Positions 17,536-26,565 of a DNA stretch of 64,000 nucleotides are shown in pieces. The DNA comes from JADHOX01 sp038120515 (lineage in GTDB: Bacteria > Pseudomonadota > Alphaproteobacteria > Rickettsiales > JABIRX01). The notes beneath the pieces were generated by a model. It was not told the origin of the DNA, made no database searches, and saw nothing but the letters and a program-made list of their open reading frames with translations. Both the position numbers and the translations under genes were made by a program. The stretch is taken from positions 37,264 to 101,263 of the forward strand of contig JAYOLW010000003.1 in the NCBI GenBank assembly GCA_038120515.1, in the 5' to 3' direction. Positions within the stretch are counted from its first letter, which is position 1. Each line of letters begins with the position of its first letter.

Positions 17536-18762
17536 TCAAGCTTTAGAAGGTTTAAAAAATTTATATAAACAAATAATTGCAAATATTCTAAAAACAATTG
17601 GCAAAACTGCATATGAAAATGCAATAAAGCCTGTAACAGTTTCAATATTATTCTCAAAATATCCTATACCATAGATAAGAACTGCAGAAGCAACTGCAAG
17701 TGACATTTTTAGAATAAAATTGGTCACACCAAAAATTGCAGATTCATTTTGTTTTAACCCCTCTTCCCAAATAATGTCCGTTAGAATTGAATAACCTAAA
17801 CATAAATCACCACCAAAGCCTATTCCTGCAAATAAACAAATAATGGCATAAAGGATTATATCACCTTCAGATAAAAAGAAACAGCCAATGAAGATTAAAG
17901 CTGTCAAAGACATAGAAATCAAAAAAGTTTGGATTTTATTATTTAAAATTGCTGAAATTTTGGTCCATAAAACGACTCCAATAAGTAATCCGACAAAATA
18001 AATCATTAGAAACAAACCCACCAGATCTTTACTTGCCAATACATAATCAACAAAAAACATTATAATCACAGCTGGTATTGATGCAGCTATTGCATTAAAA
18101 AGAAATACTAAAAAGAATCGCTTTAATTTTTTCGAAACTAAAATTGGTTTTAATGACAAATTTTGTTTTGCTGTGCTTTTATTGATTGGTGCATTTCTGT
18201 AGAAAACAATAGCAAAGACTGAAATCACAACAAAATAGCAAACACCTATTATCAAAAAACTTTCAATCTCATGATAAAATAAATTAAGTATTGTCGGGGC
18301 TAAAGATGCAACAATAATGCCAATTATAAACGCAATTTCACGAAATGAAATGATCTTAGTTCTGATATGATAATCATCAGTTAAATTGACTGCATAAGCC
18401 TGATAATTGATATAAATTATACTGAATAAGCTATATGTTAGAATCATAAAAAACATAAGCCATGATTCAATAGATAGAAAATCAAGTGGATAAAATAATA
18501 ATAAAAATGACAGACCAAGTAATGGTGCAAAATAACATATAATTTTTTGCCTAAATTTTATAAATTTATCACTTAATACGCCAATTAATGGATCAGAAAA
18601 AGCATCAAATAACCTTGTACATAATATTATCAAAGCAATTGACTCAAGGCTAAGAGCAAAATTATCTGCATAATATGATGGCAGATAAATATAAATAGGC
18701 AGTCCAATAAAAGCCAAACAAAAAGCTAATAACGAATAAGCAATCATTTTGGAATTATTCAT
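17536..18762 (-). CDS. MFS transporter, GPH-like
   Basis: 408-residue protein with about 12 transmembrane helices, of the major facilitator type related to sugar:cation (GPH) symporters. The loop after helix 2 (TRLFDAFSDPLIGVLSDKF) is the signature segment of this group. In photo-oxidative stress clusters the equivalent membrane protein is of unknown substrate. It overlaps the chalcone-isomerase-like gene by 8 bp, so it is part of the operon. Sugar transport is unlikely given the context, but that is inference. Confidence 0.82.
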   Translation of the reverse strand: MNNSKMIAYSLLAFCLAFIGLPIYIYLPSYYADNFALSLESIALIILCTRLFDAFSDPLIGVLSDKFIKFRQKIICYFAPLLGLSFLLLFYPLDFLSIESWLMFFMILTYSLFSIIYINYQAYAVNLTDDYHIRTKIISFREIAFIIGIIVASLAPTILNLFYHEIESFLIIGVCYFVVISVFAIVFYRNAPINKSTAKQNLSLKPILVSKKLKRFFLVFLFNAIAASIPAVIIMFFVDYVLASKDLVGLFLMIYFVGLLIGVVLWTKISAILNNKIQTFLISMSLTALIFIGCFFLSEGDIILYAIICLFAGIGFGGDLCLGYSILTDIIWEEGLKQNESAIFGVTNFILKMSLAVASAVLIYGIGYFENNIETVTGFIAFSYAVLPIVFRIFAIICLYKFFKPSKA

Positions 18763-19285
18763 CTACAAACCTAAAAAGATCCTCCTGCATTTTCGGATAG
18801 TTAGAATTGTATCTTAACCAAATATCTAAAAAATTTTTGGTAAATATCGGATCTGAAGCTATTATCCCTATTGCCTTTTTATTATAAAAAAACTTTATCA
18901 TTCCGGTTTTATTATACCTTGCTTCTATAACATCATCTTTTGCAACATTTGGAAAAATTTCCACTAATTTGTTATAATATGACCTTTGCTGAGCTTGGCT
19001 CATTACCAGATATTCACTCATTGATTCAATTGAAGTTTCGGCAAGATATGAACTTTCAAAATCCATATTATATTTAATAAAAATTGAGAAATCTGATTGA
19101 TAAATTTCTGAATATAAAAAACTATTTTTGTTATTTGCACATAGATAAATATCGTAAATCTTTTTAAAGAAAAACGTTAATTTATGATGATTACAAAATT
19201 TATACTCCGACCCCAATTTATTCTCACCCAAACCATTAATGGAGAACAAAACTATACTAAGAAAAAACGCATAATGTTTAAGCAT
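18755..19285 (-). CDS. Chalcone-isomerase-like exported protein
   Basis: Exported protein of the bacterial chalcone-isomerase-like family. The frame is open to 19339 but would overlap cfa by 62 bp; the ATG at 19283-19285 gives a signal peptide (MLKHYAFFLSIVLFSINGLG) and an 8-bp overlap like the rest of the operon, so it is preferred (176 aa). Family-like features: KLTFFFKKIYDIYLCA, a central helix region, and a final FTKNFLDIWLRYNS. Bacterial members are not true chalcone isomerases and may bind fatty acids. Assignment rests on pattern and context. Confidence 0.72.
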   Translation of the reverse strand: MLKHYAFFLSIVLFSINGLGENKLGSEYKFCNHHKLTFFFKKIYDIYLCANNKNSFLYSEIYQSDFSIFIKYNMDFESSYLAETSIESMSEYLVMSQAQQRSYYNKLVEIFPNVAKDDVIEARYNKTGMIKFFYNKKAIGIIASDPIFTKNFLDIWLRYNSNYPKMQEDLFRFVDE

Positions 19286-20429
19286 GTACCATCGAATATT
19301 GGTAAACATTAGTTCTTCTTGCTGTAAAACTCGCAGCACAATAGGCTAAATAAAATTGCCATTTTCTAATAAAAAACTCATCATAACCAAGATTGATTAT
19401 TTTTTGTTTTGCAGCATTTACTCTCTTAAGCCAAATCAATAAAGTTTTTGCATAAGAATCAGCAAAACCATATTCTTCAGCAATATCTAAACCATTTTGA
19501 TGCGCATGATATTTAAAGATCTCCGGAGATGGTAAAAAGCCTCCTGGGAAAATATATTCGCGAATAAAATCTGATGTATTTTTATATTTGTCGTAAAATT
19601 CATTAGCAATAGTAATAGTTTGCACAACAGCAAACCCATCTTTTTTTAAACATTGCTTAATTTTTTTAAAATAACCATTCCAATATTTTGCCCCAACGGC
19701 TTCAAACATCTCAATAGAGACAATATTATCAAACACACCAGTTTCATTTCGATAATCTAAAATTTTAGCAACAGATTTATAATTATTAATCTTAACTAAT
19801 TCGTCAGTATAAAGCTTTTGCTGATTCGATAAAGTTAGCCCCGTAACTTTGAAATCTTGTTGTTCAGCTTCATTTATAAAACCTCCCCAACCACAACCAA
19901 TTTCCAAAATATTCTCACCTTTGGGATTAAGCTTAGACAAAATCCTTTGATATTTATTTTGCTGAGCTGTTTTTAAATCTTGATTGTCATCAGAATATAA
20001 AGCTGATGAATAACTCATCGTTTCATCAAGCCATAATTTATAGAAATCATTACCTAAATCATAATGAAATTCGATGTTCTTCTTGCTCCCTTTCAGACTA
20101 TTTTTCTTAAAGAAATTCTTAATATTAAATAATAATGAATAAAAACCATTACTGTGAAAAATTGATTCAAACTCCTTTTGATTCAAGACAATAAACAAAA
20201 GTAAATCTACAATATTGGTGGTTTCAAAATAATTCTTTATATAAGCCTCACCAAAACCAATATCACCTTTTAAAAGAACCAAATCAAACACATCATTATT
20301 GTTGATTTTAATATCTGCAATTGGTGCCTGTCCTTTTGTACCCAATTCAATAAAACTACCATCTGAAAACTCAATATTTATATAACCATGTTTTGCTTTT
20401 TCTAATTTTTTTAAAATTAAATTTTTCAT
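19278..20429 (-). CDS. Cyclopropane-fatty-acyl-phospholipid synthase family methyltransferase
   Basis: 383-residue SAM-dependent methyltransferase of the Cfa family acting on double bonds of membrane phospholipid acyl chains. SAM motif: NILEIGCGWGGFINEAEQQ; other family segments are HYDLGNDFYKLWLDETMSYSSALY, FDNIVSIEMFEAVG and REYIFPGGFLPS. In Rhodobacter a related enzyme (UfaM) starts furan fatty acid synthesis, a singlet-oxygen scavenger; context here makes that as likely as simple cyclopropanation. Starts overlap DUF1365 by 4 bp. Confidence 0.9.
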   Translation of the reverse strand: MKNLILKKLEKAKHGYINIEFSDGSFIELGTKGQAPIADIKINNNDVFDLVLLKGDIGFGEAYIKNYFETTNIVDLLLFIVLNQKEFESIFHSNGFYSLLFNIKNFFKKNSLKGSKKNIEFHYDLGNDFYKLWLDETMSYSSALYSDDNQDLKTAQQNKYQRILSKLNPKGENILEIGCGWGGFINEAEQQDFKVTGLTLSNQQKLYTDELVKINNYKSVAKILDYRNETGVFDNIVSIEMFEAVGAKYWNGYFKKIKQCLKKDGFAVVQTITIANEFYDKYKNTSDFIREYIFPGGFLPSPEIFKYHAHQNGLDIAEEYGFADSYAKTLLIWLKRVNAAKQKIINLGYDEFFIRKWQFYLAYCAASFTARRTNVYQYSMVHA

Positions 20430-21196
20430 TTCACTGAAATTGTTAAGTTATTCTTAAGAACCTTAGGGCATTTGTAAAATTTTACAGATTTAAGCAAAAG
20501 TTTTACGGCTTGATAATGAATTAATATGATTGTTTTAAAAGTTGCAAATGGCATTTTTAAAAATCGTAAAATAATATTTCTATTTGAGAATTCTGATAAA
20601 TTGCATTTAAGATAAGTTGAAAGTTTTAGCTTACCATCAACATGATAATTTATGTAAATATTTAACTGCTGATCTTGAACCTCAAAACGAAATTTATATT
20701 CGCCTTCAATTTTCATAAAAGGTGAGACATAAAATACTTTCTCGGCATCAAGCCATTCATTGGCATCAATTGGCTTTAAATCTTTTTTAAAACAGAGATA
20801 GCTATGCTTTTGACCGCAAGTGTTGTTAACCTCATTTAAAACAGCTATTAAATTATCGTTTTTATCAAAACATAACCAAAAACTTACAGGATTAAAAACA
20901 TAGCCAAAAGTTCTTGGATGCGTAACCAAAACAATATTTTCAACATTGGTAATATTATTTGATTTTAAAATATTTTCTATCCAACCAATAAAATCTTTAC
21001 CATCGCCATAATCTTTTTGAAACAGACATAATAAATTAAATTTATCGATAGAAAAAAATTTACGTTTTAAACTATCTAGAGCTTTAACCGGAAAGACAAT
21101 ATAAGAACTTTTATAATTAAATTTATTCTGCTTGGGCCAGAATCTTTTATGCATGATCTGACCAACAGCAAGATATGGTTTATTTATTGTTGCCAT
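20426..21196 (-). CDS. DUF1365 protein
   Basis: 256 residues of the DUF1365 family: VGQIMHKRFWPKQNKFNY, LVTHPRTFGYVFNPVSFWLCFD, EVNNTCGQKHSYL and KVFYVSPFMKIEGEYKF. The gene is almost always found next to the FAD oxidoreductase and Cfa-type methyltransferase seen here. It is proposed to take part in fatty-acyl modification, but the reaction is unproven. It overlaps the FAD oxidoreductase gene by 13 bp and cfa by 4 bp. Confidence 0.9.
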   Translation of the reverse strand: MATINKPYLAVGQIMHKRFWPKQNKFNYKSSYIVFPVKALDSLKRKFFSIDKFNLLCLFQKDYGDGKDFIGWIENILKSNNITNVENIVLVTHPRTFGYVFNPVSFWLCFDKNDNLIAVLNEVNNTCGQKHSYLCFKKDLKPIDANEWLDAEKVFYVSPFMKIEGEYKFRFEVQDQQLNIYINYHVDGKLKLSTYLKCNLSEFSNRNIILRFLKMPFATFKTIILIHYQAVKLLLKSVKFYKCPKVLKNNLTISVK

Positions 21197-22446
21197 GGAA
21201 TCTCAACACCAAATTTTTTCGCAATATTGATTGCTGAATTTAGACCATCCTCATGAAAACCGTATTTAGTCCAAGCCCCGCAATACCATATATTCCTAGT
21301 TCCCTGAATAGAACCTAATTGATCTTGCGCCTTTATAGCATTATTATCAAAAACTGGATGCTCATACTCATAAACACCAAAAACATCATCTTGATGAATT
21401 TCATTGATTGGATTTAATGTAACAAATAATGGGTAATCATTATCTATATTTTGAAGATTATTCATCCAATAGCTTAAAGATACTTTATTTTCATTTTTAC
21501 TATAAAGATAAACCCAGCTTGCATATGCATTTTTATGATTAGGCATTTGCTTTAGATCTTTATGCAAAAAAGCTGTATTCTTATTATATGTTATTTGGCT
21601 TAGTATCTCTTGTTCTTCTTTAGTCTTATCTGCAAGTATTGTTAAAGTTTGATCAGGATGCGATGCAAATACTACATGATCAAATAACTCTTTATTACCG
21701 CTAGCTTCAGTGACTTCAATTTTTTCATTAAGTTTTTGTACTGATTTTACGGCCTGATTTAACTTAATATCACCTTTCATGGTTTGTCTAATTTTTTTTA
21801 CATATTCTTTAGATCCTCCTGAAACTGTATACCATTGCGGTTGATTGATAACAGTTAATAAGCCATGATTATAAAAAAATTGCAGAAAGGTTTTAGCAGG
21901 ATAATTTTTAATCACTTCAATTGGACAGCTCCAAATTGCACCTGCCATAGGAAACAAATAATAATCTTTGAAATAATCACCTAATTTTAGATCATTTATA
22001 AAATCAAATAAGGTAACATCAGCATCAACATCTTTGTTTGATTCAATCAGTTTAATTGAATATTTATTAAATTTTAAAATATCTTTTAACATTTTATAGA
22101 ATTTTAAATTTAACAAATTGCGTTTATCAGCAAATAAACCTTTAAGATTTGAACCGCTATATTCGAAATTTCGATCTAAATCCTTCATACCAAAAGACAT
22201 ATCACTTTTTTCGATTTCAACATTAAGCAGTTCAAAGAATGCTTTTAGATTTGGATAGGTTTGAAAATTAAAGACGATAAAACCAGTATCAACTGCAATA
22301 TTTTTCCCAGCATATGTTATATCAACTGTATTGGCATGACCACCTAAATAACTAGCTTTTTCATATAAAGTAATATCATGTGCTTTACTTAAAAGCCAGC
22401 TTGTTGCAAGTCCAGATATTCCAGAACCAATAATCGCAATTTTCAT
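21184..22446 (-). CDS. FAD/NAD-binding oxidoreductase (amine-oxidase-like)
   Basis: 420-residue flavoprotein. N-terminal dinucleotide motif IAIIGSGISGLATSWLLSKA then LYEKASYLGGHANTVDI, and C-terminal FAD segment WYCGAWTKYGFHEDGLNSA. It belongs to the NAD/FAD-binding proteins found with DUF1365 and Cfa, and is the first gene of the minus-strand operon down to 15513. It may desaturate or oxidise the methylated acyl chain. No obvious operator was recognised in the 69-bp gap upstream. Confidence 0.88.
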   Translation of the reverse strand: MKIAIIGSGISGLATSWLLSKAHDITLYEKASYLGGHANTVDITYAGKNIAVDTGFIVFNFQTYPNLKAFFELLNVEIEKSDMSFGMKDLDRNFEYSGSNLKGLFADKRNLLNLKFYKMLKDILKFNKYSIKLIESNKDVDADVTLFDFINDLKLGDYFKDYYLFPMAGAIWSCPIEVIKNYPAKTFLQFFYNHGLLTVINQPQWYTVSGGSKEYVKKIRQTMKGDIKLNQAVKSVQKLNEKIEVTEASGNKELFDHVVFASHPDQTLTILADKTKEEQEILSQITYNKNTAFLHKDLKQMPNHKNAYASWVYLYSKNENKVSLSYWMNNLQNIDNDYPLFVTLNPINEIHQDDVFGVYEYEHPVFDNNAIKAQDQLGSIQGTRNIWYCGAWTKYGFHEDGLNSAINIAKKFGVEIPWQQ

Positions 22447-22515
22447 AAAAATATAAAAAATTTGCTATGATCTTTCAGAAATTAAATTTTAATTCAATTA
22501 AATTATAACGATTTT

Positions 22516-23268
22516 CTAACTAAGAATTTTTTTACCTAAAAACCTATAACCAATAATTAAAATTGTTAATAGGAAATAACTTAACACAATTAGAAGACCT
22601 GATGGTAGATCAAGCATAATCGAGCTTATAATACCAATAGTCACAGATATTACTCCAGACAACCAAACAATCAAAACCTTGTTTTGAGATTTAACTGCAG
22701 CGATTGCAGGAAGTATTAAACTTGCAAACACTACATAAACCCCAACAAGTTGAACTGATGAAGTTATCGCAATAGCAAAAATAAGATAAAAAGCTAAATT
22801 TTCTCTAACTATCGATTTATAAAACCAAAGAAAAATTATCGAAACATAGATAATACTATGAAAAGCTAAATCCCTATAAGTGGTAAATAAAATCTGTCCA
22901 GAAAGCAGATGACGGATTTCATCTCCACCATGTGGATGATTTGCAAGTAAAAGCATACTTAGAGAAGCGCATAAAATAAAGCTACAGCCAATAATAGCCT
23001 CCTGAACATTTTGTGAGAATCTTTCACATAAATAAAACCCATAGGCCGCTATGATAGCAAAAATCACTGCTGATAATTGATTTACCCAAAATACTTCAGA
23101 TATATATTCACGAGCAAATAACAAACCAAAACCTGCAATTTGCGCAATAGCTAAATCCATAAATATTATACCTTTACTGAGGACTCTTACCCCTAACAAA
23201 CCATGAGTTAAAGCAATTAAAAGCCCTGCAATAAAAGCGGGAAATACAATTATGAATAAATCCATCAT
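22516..23268 (-). CDS. znuB: Metal ABC transporter permease, ZnuB-type
   Basis: 250-residue inner-membrane permease of the ABC-3 family (zinc/manganese uptake) with about eight helices. Family landmarks include HGLLGVRVLSKGIIFMDLAIAQ, ANHPHGGDEIRHLLSGQIL and VGVYVVFASLILPAIAA. It follows the ZnuA gene by 5 bp. The ATPase (ZnuC) is missing from the operon and window, so it must be encoded elsewhere, as seen in some Rickettsiales. Confidence 0.88.
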   Translation of the reverse strand: MMDLFIIVFPAFIAGLLIALTHGLLGVRVLSKGIIFMDLAIAQIAGFGLLFAREYISEVFWVNQLSAVIFAIIAAYGFYLCERFSQNVQEAIIGCSFILCASLSMLLLANHPHGGDEIRHLLSGQILFTTYRDLAFHSIIYVSIIFLWFYKSIVRENLAFYLIFAIAITSSVQLVGVYVVFASLILPAIAAVKSQNKVLIVWLSGVISVTIGIISSIMLDLPSGLLIVLSYFLLTILIIGYRFLGKKILS

Positions 23269-23273
23269 AATAT

Positions 23274-24170
23274 TTATAGATTACTAGTAAGCTGATTTAA
23301 CATATTTTCATATAAAGCAAATAAATCTTTAGATTCTTCATTACCCCCAACAGTATATGGTAAAGTTAAAATTTTAATGCCAGTTTTATTATGCAACCAT
23401 TTTGCAGAATCCACTGGATCATATGGTGATAAATTAACATAGGGGATATCACTTGTTTCAGTTAACCTAATTAACTTTTCTAAATGCTTTACCGTTGGAG
23501 CTATACCAGGCCTTATTTCAAGTGTGGCAATTTGATTTAAGCCCAACCAATTATAAAAATATGTAAAAGATTTATGATATTGAATAACATTAACTCCTTT
23601 AATATTCTCAGCTTTTATCTCCCATTTTGTAATAGAGTTTTGCCATTTAATAATAAAATCATCGTAATTTGACTGATAAAAATCGCTATTTTCAGAATCA
23701 ATCTTTTTAAGCTTTTCTAGCAATATTTCGGAAATTTTTAAGATATTATATGGATTAAGATGAATATGAGGATTTCCATCAGGATGAATATCTCCTAACG
23801 CTCTATCTAATATTTCTGGCTTGTCTAAAGTATCAACATAATTTGCCGCCATTAGATTACCAATATTTCCATGTTGAATATCAAGAGATGCGTTTTGAAG
23901 TAAAATCGGAAGCCAACCAGACTCTAGATCAGCACCAGAGCAAATAAGTAAGTCTGCACGACGAATTTTTGCAAGTAAGCTAGGCTTTGCTTTAATATAA
24001 TGTGGGTCTTGAAAAGCCGAAGTAGCAGAATAAGCTTTAATCTTATCCTGACCAATTTCTTCTGCTAGAGATTTCCACTCAGGTTCACAAGCAAAGACGT
24101 TAATCTTTGCCTGTGAATTTGCAGTTAAAAACAAAACACAGCTAAAAATTAAAAAATAAATTTTAACCAT
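23274..24170 (-). CDS. znuA: Zinc-type ABC transporter binding protein, ZnuA
   Basis: 298-residue periplasmic metal-binding lipid-free protein (signal peptide MVKIYFLIFSCVLFLTANSQA) of the cluster-A-I family. Ligand segments: the first His near DPHYIKAKPS, HPDGNPHIHLNPYNI, and IQYHKSFTYFYNWLGL. The charged His-rich loop of some ZnuA proteins is short. Family distinguishes Zn/Mn poorly; zinc is favoured by the neighbouring porin and small metal-type protein. It lies 12 bp after the outer-membrane protein gene. Confidence 0.87.
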   Translation of the reverse strand: MVKIYFLIFSCVLFLTANSQAKINVFACEPEWKSLAEEIGQDKIKAYSATSAFQDPHYIKAKPSLLAKIRRADLLICSGADLESGWLPILLQNASLDIQHGNIGNLMAANYVDTLDKPEILDRALGDIHPDGNPHIHLNPYNILKISEILLEKLKKIDSENSDFYQSNYDDFIIKWQNSITKWEIKAENIKGVNVIQYHKSFTYFYNWLGLNQIATLEIRPGIAPTVKHLEKLIRLTETSDIPYVNLSPYDPVDSAKWLHNKTGIKILTLPYTVGGNEESKDLFALYENMLNQLTSNL

Positions 24171-24182
24171 GATTCAATAAAA

Positions 24183-25481
24183 CTAATATTTATGCGCCGT
24201 ATGAGCACCAAAGCTTACAATATATTGTAGAATAAATTGATTATCATCAGCACCATCTGACAATTCATCTAAATTATATTGAAACCTAACTCTACTGAAC
24301 TCACTATTAGTCCAGTCAACCATTGCAGAATGACTTACAGGATCAAAACCATTAGCATTTAGATTTGTTGAATTAAGAGAAACAGGAGTAGTAGCTGCAG
24401 ATAACTCACTATATCTAAAACCAACACGCCATTTTGGTTTAAATTTATAAACTAATTGCGCATACCAACCATATGAATCATTATCAACCGCACCAGAAGT
24501 TCCACCAATATCATAGGTTCCGTCTTCTTCACGTTTAAAATATTCTGCTTGGAAGGTTAATTCTTGGTTCTTAGCATTTTGAGTTGGTGCTAGGCTATAT
24601 TTCAAATCAATTGCATATAAGTCAGATTCACCCACAAATGTATCAGCACCCTCTTCAGTTTCTCTAGATACAGCAGATCCTTTTAATGCATATGCACCAA
24701 TACGCCAATCTTGATTATTACCAATATCAGATCCGAGTCTATAATAAACCGAGTAATTACTATTACCATCACCATCACCAAATGGGAAATCATAACCTCT
24801 AAATAAACCACCACCTACTTCCTGGTAAAGATCAGTTGCAAGAACATATGACAGTTGAACTCCATCATCATTATAACCCTTATTTAGGAAAGCTCTATAA
24901 GGAAGCGGACGATCAGCAAAATCATCACTATGAGCGTGATGTTCATTTAAGTAACCAAATTTCCAAAATGCTCTACCAGCTTTAAAACTCATACCTATAG
25001 GCAGACCTAAGCCAGGGTTAGAAAGTATAAAGGCTTCTTCAAGTTCAACTACATCAGAACCTTCTTCAGTAACAACAGCAAGTGTTGCACTTCCATAGAA
25101 TTTATCATCAATATTAGATGAAAAGTTTAGTTCAGATTCATTGATTTTAAAACCCTCTTCGCCTCTTTCACCTTCTTCACCAATTGCAAAACCAACAAGC
25201 TCTGACTCAGCCTCTGAATAAGTTGCATATTGACCATTTAAAACAACACCAATTGACGGATTAAGCTTGTTATCATAAATTGTTCTTTTTGCCTGATCTT
25301 CAAATTGATAGATAGTTGACTTATTGTCTTCTAGCTCTGAAATTCTTTGTTCATAAAGTTTTTTTATTGAATTCAGCTCATTTTCTAAATTTTGAATTCT
25401 TTTATTAGTATTTGCAGATGCAACATTAGATATTAAGCATAAACTAAGTGCCGCATATGACACATGTGATAATTTTTTCAT
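24183..25481 (-). CDS. Outer-membrane beta-barrel, candidate zinc-regulated porin
   Basis: 432 residues: signal peptide (MKKLSHVSYAALSLCLISNVASA), a short coiled coil (about 28-52, RIQNLENELNSIKKLYEQRI), then a barrel with alternating aromatic strands ending in FILQYIVSFGAHTAHKY. Barrel proteins with this N-terminal coil are found in znu operons and are annotated as zinc-regulated porins. It contains His/Asp-rich HHAHSDDFADR. It likely admits zinc through the outer membrane; function inferred from operon position (12 bp before znuA). Confidence 0.75.
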   Translation of the reverse strand: MKKLSHVSYAALSLCLISNVASANTNKRIQNLENELNSIKKLYEQRISELEDNKSTIYQFEDQAKRTIYDNKLNPSIGVVLNGQYATYSEAESELVGFAIGEEGERGEEGFKINESELNFSSNIDDKFYGSATLAVVTEEGSDVVELEEAFILSNPGLGLPIGMSFKAGRAFWKFGYLNEHHAHSDDFADRPLPYRAFLNKGYNDDGVQLSYVLATDLYQEVGGGLFRGYDFPFGDGDGNSNYSVYYRLGSDIGNNQDWRIGAYALKGSAVSRETEEGADTFVGESDLYAIDLKYSLAPTQNAKNQELTFQAEYFKREEDGTYDIGGTSGAVDNDSYGWYAQLVYKFKPKWRVGFRYSELSAATTPVSLNSTNLNANGFDPVSHSAMVDWTNSEFSRVRFQYNLDELSDGADDNQFILQYIVSFGAHTAHKY

Positions 25482-25538
25482 TTTAAATAAATTTTTACGT
25501 TAATTTGTTAAACCAAGAATGGTTTTTATATTTTGGTT

Positions 25539-25832
25539 TTAACAAAAAACAGGTGGTGCCCTTACTGAGAAAGCATTAAATTTATTTGAACTATAGAAAA
25601 CTATTGGCTGATTTGTATTTTCAAATGATTTAAATGACTTGAAAATAAGTTCATAATTAAAATCACCATCATGATTTAGCTTAGCAGAATAAAGGCAAAC
25701 CTCACAATCTTGAACTAATTTAGATTTATGATCATGAAAATCAGAATCAAATTCAAAATTGTGAGCAAATATTGCTAATTGCCCAATTAAAACTGCAAGA
25801 GTTAGAATGTTAAGAAGAAATTTTTTAAGCAT
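25539..25832 (-). CDS. Small exported metal-type protein (DUF2946-like)
   Basis: 97 residues with an N-terminal hydrophobic signal (MLKKFLLNILTLAVLIGQLAIFA), then His/Asp residues (DSDFHDH), a CEVC pair and a C-terminal RAPPVFC. The CxxC plus terminal RAPP pattern resembles the small DUF2946-type proteins near metal transporters. As the first gene before the porin, ZnuA and ZnuB, it probably has a metal-related envelope role. Assignment to a family is tentative. Confidence 0.6.
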   Translation of the reverse strand: MLKKFLLNILTLAVLIGQLAIFAHNFEFDSDFHDHKSKLVQDCEVCLYSAKLNHDGDFNYELIFKSFKSFENTNQPIVFYSSNKFNAFSVRAPPVFC

Positions 25833-25864
25833 CCATTCAAAAGAATCACACTTAAAATAATGTC

Positions 25865-25887
25865 TAAATTTCTTATAGTCAAATTTA
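25865..25887. promoter_or_regulatory. AT-rich inverted repeat before the zinc operon
   Basis: TAAATTT, 9 bp, AAATTTA, situated 33 bp upstream of the 97-aa gene. It could be an operator for the zinc operon, but it does not match the Zur-type site at 33194-33216, and A+T richness makes chance pairing likely. Confidence 0.25.
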
Positions 25888-25918
25888 CTAATTTTACTTT
25901 TTACTAATTTTACTTTTT
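25887..25918. repeat. Tandem duplication of a 16-bp unit
   Basis: The unit ACTAATTTTACTTTTT is present twice, perfectly and without a spacer, in the intergenic region between the zinc operon and the potassium channel gene. It looks like a recent slippage event near both promoters. Confidence 0.8.
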
Positions 25919-25997
25919 AACATAGTCTATTTTCAAAAAATTTAACTTGAATTTAGATTTTTATAAAAGAAATTTAGATAAAAACTTTAAGAATAAT

Positions 25998-26462
25998 ATG
26001 CTGACATACATACTTTATGAAACGTTAACTTGGGTGATATCAATCGGAATTTCAATTTTATTAATTTCATTTCATATAATTTCACTTAGGAAAATTCATT
26101 TTGATGTAATAAACAACCCTGACAAAAAAGTTCATTTTCATATAATAAAAACTATAACCTTTTTAATATTAGTTCATACAATCGAAATCATTGCTTATGG
26201 ATTTTTATTTTATCTTACATGCGATGTTTTTAGTTTAGGGCAAGTAATTGGCTCAGAATCATTATTCGATTATTTTCATTTTTCAGCTGCAAGCTATACA
26301 TCACTAGGATTTGGTGATTTGATACCAGTAGGAACGGCAAGAGTATTAGCTGGTCTTGAAGCACTTGTAGGTCTTACCATGATTGGATGGACAGTAACAT
26401 TTACCTACCCATATATTAGAGTTCAGAAAAATCAATCTAAGGATGCCGTAACATTTTTCTAA
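25998..26462 (+). CDS. Two-TM potassium channel
   Basis: A small ion channel with two outer helices and a pore loop. The selectivity filter reads TSLGFGD (in AASYTSLGFGDLIPVG), as in K+ channels with a GFG filter. Helices are visible at about 10-30, 45-70 and after the pore (ALVGLTMIGWTVTFTYPY). The frame opens at TTG 25947, but the ATG at 25998 is a better start (154 aa). No cytoplasmic ligand domain is seen. Gating is unknown. Confidence 0.8.
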   Translation: MLTYILYETLTWVISIGISILLISFHIISLRKIHFDVINNPDKKVHFHIIKTITFLILVHTIEIIAYGFLFYLTCDVFSLGQVIGSESLFDYFHFSAASYTSLGFGDLIPVGTARVLAGLEALVGLTMIGWTVTFTYPYIRVQKNQSKDAVTFF

Positions 26463-26565
26463 AATATGTTAATTTATTATTAGTTTTAGATTGCTTAATC
26501 AACTTATGCAATATAACAAAATATCAATGTAGAGATATTGAAAACCATTAAATAATTAATTTAAA

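Noticed and set aside
26463..26565. OxyR or Fur site upstream of katG
   Set aside because: No sequence matching either consensus well enough in the 103-bp gap.
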